Of a stretch of DNA of 64,000 bases, positions 59,557 through 64,000 are shown one piece after another; the stretch's first letter is position 1, and each line of letters begins with the position of its first letter. The stretch comes from Falsiroseomonas frigidaquae (GTDB lineage: Bacteria; Pseudomonadota; Alphaproteobacteria; Acetobacterales; Acetobacteraceae), in assembly GCF_012163145.1 (NCBI RefSeq), contig NZ_JAAVTX010000003.1, positions 248,001 to 312,000 on the forward strand. The letters run 5' to 3'. A program made the position numbers and the translations under genes. The notes beneath the pieces were generated by a model. The model did no database searches. It had not been told where the DNA came from and was given only the letters and a program-made list of their open reading frames with translations.

Positions 59557-60621
59557 TCACCAGCCCAAGGGCAGCGGCTTGCGGCAGATCATCACGTCCT
59601 GGAACGAGAGATCATGCTGCGGCGGCAGCAATTCCAGCACCTCCAGGTAGCGGCCCCAGTTGCGGCGGGCGATCTCCGCCTTCCAGAAGGCCTGGCTGAC
59701 GGCGATGTCGCCGTGGTGGAACCAGTCGGCATCCATCTCCGGCCGGTCCAGCATGCGGGCCGAATGCGCCCGCCGCACCCAGGCCTCCTCGCGCTGGCCG
59801 TGGTAGAAGGCCCAGGCATTCTCCGTGTGGATGGTCTGCACCAGCAGCCCGCCCGGCTTCAATACGCGCCGCAATTCCAGCAGCCACATATCCCAGAGAT
59901 ACTTGATGTGGGTGAAGACGCTGAAGCCGTAGATCACGTCGAGGCTGTTATCCTCGAAAGGCAGGTGCGGCTGCACCGTGCCGGTGGTCACCAGGTAGTC
60001 CTGCGGGAAATGCAGCCGCAGCCATTCGATCGGCCGGGCCTGGATGTCCACGCCATGCAGGCGCCAGCCCTGGGCACTGCGCTCCGCGTCGAAATGCCGC
60101 AGCACGCGGCCGGAGGAACAGCCGAAATCCAGCAGCGCCAGGTCCTGCCGCGGGCCGAGATGGCGGTCGATCGCCGCCCGCACCACCGCCGCATCCAGCG
60201 CGCCCATGTGCAGATACGCCGCATCGTCGGCCGGGTAGCCGAAGCGTTCCGCCGGCGCGGGCAGCGGCAGGGCCTCGCCCGGCACGACCACCGGCGGGTC
60301 GAAATGCGGCGGCAGGCTGTCCGGCTCGTAGTCGATCGGCTGGTGGAAGCCGAAGCGCGGCAGCACGGTGTATTCGGCGCGCACCATGGCGAGCGTCTGC
60401 TCGACCCGGGCATTGCCGTCTACGTGTTGCCGCTGCAGCACCTCGTCCAGCATGCGCTGGGCTGATTCCGCCTGCTGCTGCGCGGACAGCGCCTGCTGCT
60501 GCTCCGCATGCGCCTGCTGCTGCGCCAGGTCGCGTTCGCGGATGGCCGCATCGCGGCTTTCCTCGAGGCGCATGATCTGCGGGATGAAACGTGCCAGGGC
60601 GCGCAGAGCGGGGTGGCTCAA
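59557..60621 (-). CDS. class I SAM-dependent methyltransferase with N-terminal coiled coil
   Basis: The first 90 residues are a Gln/Glu/Ala coiled coil (RDLAQQQAHAEQQQALSAQQ). The methyltransferase domain has motif I LLDFGCSSGRVLRHF, GVDIQARP, motif VVT-like TVQPHLPFEDNSLDVIYGF and LKPGGLLVQTIH. Substrate is unknown; a nearby glycosyltransferase hints at surface polysaccharide. The start is TTG 60621 with AAGGGAAAA upstream; ATG 60576 is an alternative. It ends one base after the stop of the convergent repeat-protein gene. Confidence 0.85.
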   Translation of the reverse strand: MSHPALRALARFIPQIMRLEESRDAAIRERDLAQQQAHAEQQQALSAQQQAESAQRMLDEVLQRQHVDGNARVEQTLAMVRAEYTVLPRFGFHQPIDYEPDSLPPHFDPPVVVPGEALPLPAPAERFGYPADDAAYLHMGALDAAVVRAAIDRHLGPRQDLALLDFGCSSGRVLRHFDAERSAQGWRLHGVDIQARPIEWLRLHFPQDYLVTTGTVQPHLPFEDNSLDVIYGFSVFTHIKYLWDMWLLELRRVLKPGGLLVQTIHTENAWAFYHGQREEAWVRRAHSARMLDRPEMDADWFHHGDIAVSQAFWKAEIARRNWGRYLEVLELLPPQHDLSFQDVMICRKPLPLGW

Positions 60622-60875
60622 ATGGGATTTTCCCTTGGGCTTCGACCGGCGGCGCCGGAAGGGGCTTCGGACCGGCGGCGCCGGAAGGATTCGGGCGATC
60701 TGGACAGCAGAAGCGCCCCGCGCACGCCACGCAACGCCCAATTGCAGCGATGACCCGCCTACGCCCTTTTTGTTGCATGACCGTTCCCGACGATCAAGCC
60801 GGGTGCCGCGGCTTGTCCCCGCCGCGCCCATGCGCCAGAAACGGGCCCTGGCTGCGTTGACGAGGATTGAGCCGA

Positions 60876-61085
60876 ATGCTGCGGGCGATGCGGGCCGTCT
60901 GGTTCGCCGGTTTCACCTTCCTCGGGCTGCTGCTGCTGGGGGCGAGCTTTTGGCGCGCCCTGTTCGGCACGCTGGCGCTGCTGTCGCTGCGGCTCGCGCC
61001 GGTGCCGCCGCCGATCATCTATGGGCTCGGCGCCACCATCTTCGCCCTGGGCATCCTGCAATGGGCCACCGGCCTGCTGCACTGA
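60876..61085 (+). CDS. small membrane protein (69 aa)
   Basis: Two hydrophobic segments (AVWFAGFTFLGLLLLGASFW and IIYGLGATIFALGILQWA) joined by a short loop with APVPPP. No family recognised. ATG 60876 has GAGG upstream; TTG 60867 is also possible. It is convergent with the glycosyltransferase gene, 2 bp apart. Confidence 0.6.
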   Translation: MLRAMRAVWFAGFTFLGLLLLGASFWRALFGTLALLSLRLAPVPPPIIYGLGATIFALGILQWATGLLH

Positions 61086-61087
61086 AT

Positions 61088-62182
61088 TCAGCGGGGCAGC
61101 CGCGCCAGCCCTGCCAGCAGCGCCGTGGCGGCTTCATCCCAATCCGATTCGGCCGCGCCGGCGCGCATGGCTTCCAGCCGCAGCGACGCCAGGCGCAGGG
61201 GGTCCATCAGCCCGGCCAGGGCCTCGGCCAGCGCCGGGGCTGAGACGGCCTCCGCCAGCACGCCGCCGGCACCGGGCCGCACCTGCTCCGCCAGGCCGCC
61301 GACCGGCGTGGCGACCACCGGCACGCCCATCGCCAGTGCCTGCGGCACCACGCCGGACTGGCTGGCCTCCCGATATGGCAGCACCACGGCATCCGCGGCG
61401 GCGAGCAGGGTGGGGATCTCATCCTCCGCCACCCAGCGCCGCTCCAGCCGCACGCCGGGCAGCGCGGCGAGGCCAGGGGCGCAGGCCTCCGCATCGCCTT
61501 CGCCGACCACGCGCAGACTGGCACCCGGATGCGCCTGGTGCAGCAGGCGGAAGGCATCGCGCAGCAGGTCGAGGCCCTTGTAGGTTCGCAAACGGCCGAA
61601 GAACAACAGGCGCAGCTCGCCCTTCCGGCCCGCCGGCGCCGGCCCCGCCGGAGCAGCCCCAAGCAGTGCGGGCAGCCGCATGCGGATCAGCGGCAGGGCC
61701 GGCGCGCGGGCAGCGAGCGCCGCCGCCACCTGGTCCGACAGCGCCACCGCCGCACGCGCCGCGCGCAGTTCCCGGCCCAGGCGCCAGTTCCAGCCCCAGG
61801 CGAAATCGCCCGGATGCGGCGTCGCATCATGCACCACCGGCACGAAGGCCGCGCCCGACCGGGCCAGCGAAGGCGCCACCAGCGGCGTCCATGTATGGGT
61901 CATGCCGGAGACGACGACATCCGCCTGCCGTGCCACGCTGGCAAGCTGCTGCGTCAGGGCAGGCAGGCGCAGCAGGCCGGTGGCGAAACCGGTCAGATCG
62001 CGATAGGTGTCCACGATGTGTATCGGAACGCTCAAAACACGAAATCGATCCAGTAATTCGCCCTGCGCCGAAACCGACAAGCTGAGTTGGACGCCGGGCC
62101 GTGCGGCCAGCGCCTGGGCAAGCCCGAGCGTGAATTGCGCGCCGCCACCGCGCCGCCCCCAGTACCACAGCAGGATCCGCAT
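61088..62182 (-). CDS. glycosyltransferase family 4 protein
   Basis: GT-B fold of 364 residues. The acceptor half opens MRILLWYWGRRGGGAQFTL. The donor half has LRLLFFGRLRTYKGLDLL and the E-x7-E region AVVLPYREASQSGVVPQAL, followed by GVPVVATPVGGLAEQV. It uses a nucleotide sugar of unknown kind, probably for surface glycan. ATG 62182 gives the conserved start; the frame is open further. Confidence 0.9.
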   Translation of the reverse strand: MRILLWYWGRRGGGAQFTLGLAQALAARPGVQLSLSVSAQGELLDRFRVLSVPIHIVDTYRDLTGFATGLLRLPALTQQLASVARQADVVVSGMTHTWTPLVAPSLARSGAAFVPVVHDATPHPGDFAWGWNWRLGRELRAARAAVALSDQVAAALAARAPALPLIRMRLPALLGAAPAGPAPAGRKGELRLLFFGRLRTYKGLDLLRDAFRLLHQAHPGASLRVVGEGDAEACAPGLAALPGVRLERRWVAEDEIPTLLAAADAVVLPYREASQSGVVPQALAMGVPVVATPVGGLAEQVRPGAGGVLAEAVSAPALAEALAGLMDPLRLASLRLEAMRAGAAESDWDEAATALLAGLARLPR

Positions 62183-62360
62183 GGGCCGAGGCCCTAGCAT
62201 CGGCCGCGCCGCGCCGGAAGCGGCACCTCGCACCCGGGCTGGACGCGGTAGAACCGCCGCCATTACAGCCTGTGGTTGTCGTTCGTTACCGTGCTAGCGT
62301 TCTCGTTGCAGACGCGACGCGCGACCCTCCTCTCTGCCTTCCGACCCGGGAATTGTTGCA

Positions 62361-63767
62361 ATGGACTGCCTGACCCACGCCACGGATTCGACGCTTCCCC
62401 TGCGGGCCGTGCGGCCGGATGGGCTGGAGGCGCTGCTGGCGGGGCTGCCGCCGGCCAGTGCCGCCTGGCTGCGTGCCAGCGGCTTTACCGCCAAGGCGCA
62501 GGAATTGCGCCTGCTGCCCGGCCAGGCGGAACTGGGCGAGGCTGGCCTGGCCGGGGCCGTGCTCGGGCTGGGCGAGGATGCGGCCGCCGCTGCCAGCCCC
62601 TGGGCCTTCGGCGCACTGCCCTTCGCCCTGCCTGAAGATACCAGCTGGCGCATCGAGGGTGCGCCGGATGCGGAGGCGGCGACGCTCGGCTGGTGCCTCG
62701 GCGCCTACCGCTTCGCCGGGCTCAAATCGAAGCCGCAGCGCCGCGCCGCAAGGCTGGTGCCGGATGCGGGCACGGAGGCGGCGCAACAGCAGGCGGCGGC
62801 GATCTGGGCCGGGCGGGACCTGGTGAACCAGCCCGCCAATCACCTGGGCCCGGCCGAACTGGCCGAGGCGGTGCGCCGCCTGGCCGCCTCGCATGGCGCG
62901 GGCTTCGAGGACATTTCCGGCGCCGCGCTGGAACAGGGCTTTCCGGCCATCGCCGCCGTGGGCCAGGGCAGCCCGCGCGCGCCGCATGTCGCGATCCTGC
63001 GCTGGGAAGGTGCGGCGGATGGTCCGCTCATCGCCCTGTGCGGCAAGGGCGTGTGCTTCGACACCGGCGGACTGGACCTGAAGCCGGCCGCAGGCATGCT
63101 GCGGATGAAGAAGGACATGGGCGGCGCCGCCGCGATGATCGCGCTGGCCGACATGCTGATGCGCGCCGGCACGCCGATCCGCCTGCTGCTGCTCGTGGGT
63201 GCGGTGGAGAACAGCGTCTCCGGCACCGCATTCCGCCCGATGGACGTGATCCGCACGCGCAAGGGGCTGAGCGTCGAGATCGGCAATACGGATGCGGAAG
63301 GCCGCCTGGTGCTGGCGGACCTGCTGGCCTTCGCCGGGGAACAGAAGCCAGACCTGCTGCTGGACGCCGCGACATTGACCGGGGCCGCACGTGTCGCGCT
63401 TGGACCGGATCTGCCTGCGTTGTTCTCTGACGATGCAGAGCTCGCACAAAGTATTCTCTCTGCAGGAACAACAGTTCACGATGCGGTGTGGCAATTACCA
63501 CTGATGAAAAATTACGTTTCTTGGCTGGACAGTTCAGTTGCGGACCTGAACAACGTCAGTTCGAAGCCAATGGCAGGATCTGTGGTAGCCGCTTTGTTTC
63601 TGCAACATTTTATACCAAGCGGTGTGCGCTGGGCGCATCTCGATCTCTATGCCTGGAACGACCAGACGCGACCTGGGCGTCCCGAGGGTGGGGAGATCCA
63701 ATCTGCCCGCGCCTTGTTACGCGCCGTCACCGCGTTGGTTGCCTCAAGTCAGCCCTCAGGACGGTAA
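62361..63767 (+). CDS. leucyl aminopeptidase family protein (M17)
   Basis: Dizinc aminopeptidase of 468 residues. The M17 signature NTDAEGRLVLADLL is intact, as are GKGVCFDTGGLDLKPAAGM with the metal Lys/Asp, MKKDMGGAAAM, and DLLLDAATLTGAARVALG. Base composition changes within the gene: the last 350 bp are markedly AT-richer, with codons such as ttt, aat, tta and att rare elsewhere in the window, though the protein remains aligned with the family. The conserved C-terminal HLDLYAWND is present. Confidence 0.93.
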   Translation: MDCLTHATDSTLPLRAVRPDGLEALLAGLPPASAAWLRASGFTAKAQELRLLPGQAELGEAGLAGAVLGLGEDAAAAASPWAFGALPFALPEDTSWRIEGAPDAEAATLGWCLGAYRFAGLKSKPQRRAARLVPDAGTEAAQQQAAAIWAGRDLVNQPANHLGPAELAEAVRRLAASHGAGFEDISGAALEQGFPAIAAVGQGSPRAPHVAILRWEGAADGPLIALCGKGVCFDTGGLDLKPAAGMLRMKKDMGGAAAMIALADMLMRAGTPIRLLLLVGAVENSVSGTAFRPMDVIRTRKGLSVEIGNTDAEGRLVLADLLAFAGEQKPDLLLDAATLTGAARVALGPDLPALFSDDAELAQSILSAGTTVHDAVWQLPLMKNYVSWLDSSVADLNNVSSKPMAGSVVAALFLQHFIPSGVRWAHLDLYAWNDQTRPGRPEGGEIQSARALLRAVTALVASSQPSGR

Positions 63768-63777
63768 CGAATTTGAG

Positions 63778-64000
63778 ATGAAACGGGAACTTTCTGCCTC
63801 GCGGCGCTCTCACAAGGGGACGTCGGGACAGGACCTTTCGCAAAGCGGGCCGAAAGGAAGGCGCGGCCGAAGCCGCGCCGGCGCCGCGGTGAAACCGACC
63901 CAGGCCAGCCGCAAGCGTGACGAAGAAGGAATGGACAATATGGCCAATCAAGCGAATTCAGATCAGCTCGTCGGCATTCTCCGCGACACCGTCGTGGCGC
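63778..64000 (+). CDS. start of a probable MarR-type regulator (cut by window end)
   Basis: The frame runs off the end. The recognisable part starts MANQANSDQLVGILRDTVVA, which resembles the opening of alphaproteobacterial MarR-like regulators. Starts are possible at 63778 (adds a basic 54-residue extension), 63931 and 63940. AAGAAGGA lies before 63940. Function is a weak call because the DNA-binding domain is beyond the window. Confidence 0.4.
   Translation, partial: MKRELSASRRSHKGTSGQDLSQSGPKGRRGRSRAGAAVKPTQASRKRDEEGMDNMANQANSDQLVGILRDTVVA

Overview
The window is a high-GC alphaproteobacterial chromosome segment. Gene content and order (rplU-rpmA-obgE with proB, proA-nadD-rsfS-rlmH, gpmI-envC-ctpA-deacetylase-rppH, atpHAGDC, hisC-tyrosine-pathway dehydrogenase) and the many ABC substrate-binding proteins suggest Rhodospirillales, most likely Acetobacteraceae close to Roseomonas. 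No rRNA gene is present, so this is inferred from gene content.

Left region (1-14302). After the 3' part of a hybrid sensor kinase lies a 13-kb integrative element inserted in a tRNA-Ser(CGA) gene. A perfect 60-bp direct repeat (1234-1293 and 14211-14270) marks its ends, and the right copy is part of the intact tRNA. Reading rightward, the element carries a tyrosine integrase, two small unknown proteins, an AlpA/excisionase-like protein, a replication module (Toprim primase-like protein, RepA-like ATPase, DEAD/DEAH helicase), then a minus-strand cargo. The cargo is a lipoprotein and a translationally coupled operon of a TIGR04255-like protein, an HTH protein and an unknown 278-residue protein. 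A broken gene and a second AlpA-like paralogue follow. Matching 35-bp composite repeats near both ends look like integrase arm sites. No capsid, tail, portal or terminase gene is visible, so the element resembles a satellite or genomic island more than a prophage.

Core region (14500-39500). Ribosome and ribosome-assembly genes (rplU, rpmA, obgE, rsfS, rlmH) are mixed with proline synthesis (proB, proA), nadD, a Fic protein between obgE and proB, and a pair of secreted 120-residue paralogues. RsfS carries a very long Lys/Ala/Pro repeat N-terminus like histone H1. Next come NnrU, a voltage-gated sodium-channel homologue and a DUF900-type hydrolase. Then comes gpmI, a cbpA/cbpM chaperone pair, and the envC-ctpA-divergent polysaccharide deacetylase-rppH cell-envelope cluster, followed by a GH10 xylanase and a ferritin-like protein.

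Right region (39600-64000). The F1 ATP synthase operon atpHAGDC (minus strand) is followed by an MFS transporter, a LOG-family protein, a prephenate dehydrogenase-type enzyme and hisC (minus strand), and metX. Then come two ABC substrate-binding proteins, a metallophosphoesterase, a decayed amidohydrolase, a second hybrid sensor kinase and an unusual protein made of five tandem 115-residue repeats. The window ends with a methyltransferase, a small membrane protein, a glycosyltransferase, an M17 aminopeptidase and the start of a probable regulator.

Non-coding structure includes a dispersed multi-hairpin repeat present twice (28064-28298 with a tripled internal unit, and 57457-57630), several perfect palindromes between genes, and two interleaved inverted repeats in the divergent control region near 52200. 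The most promising candidates for undescribed biology are the cargo operon of the integrative element and the five-repeat protein.
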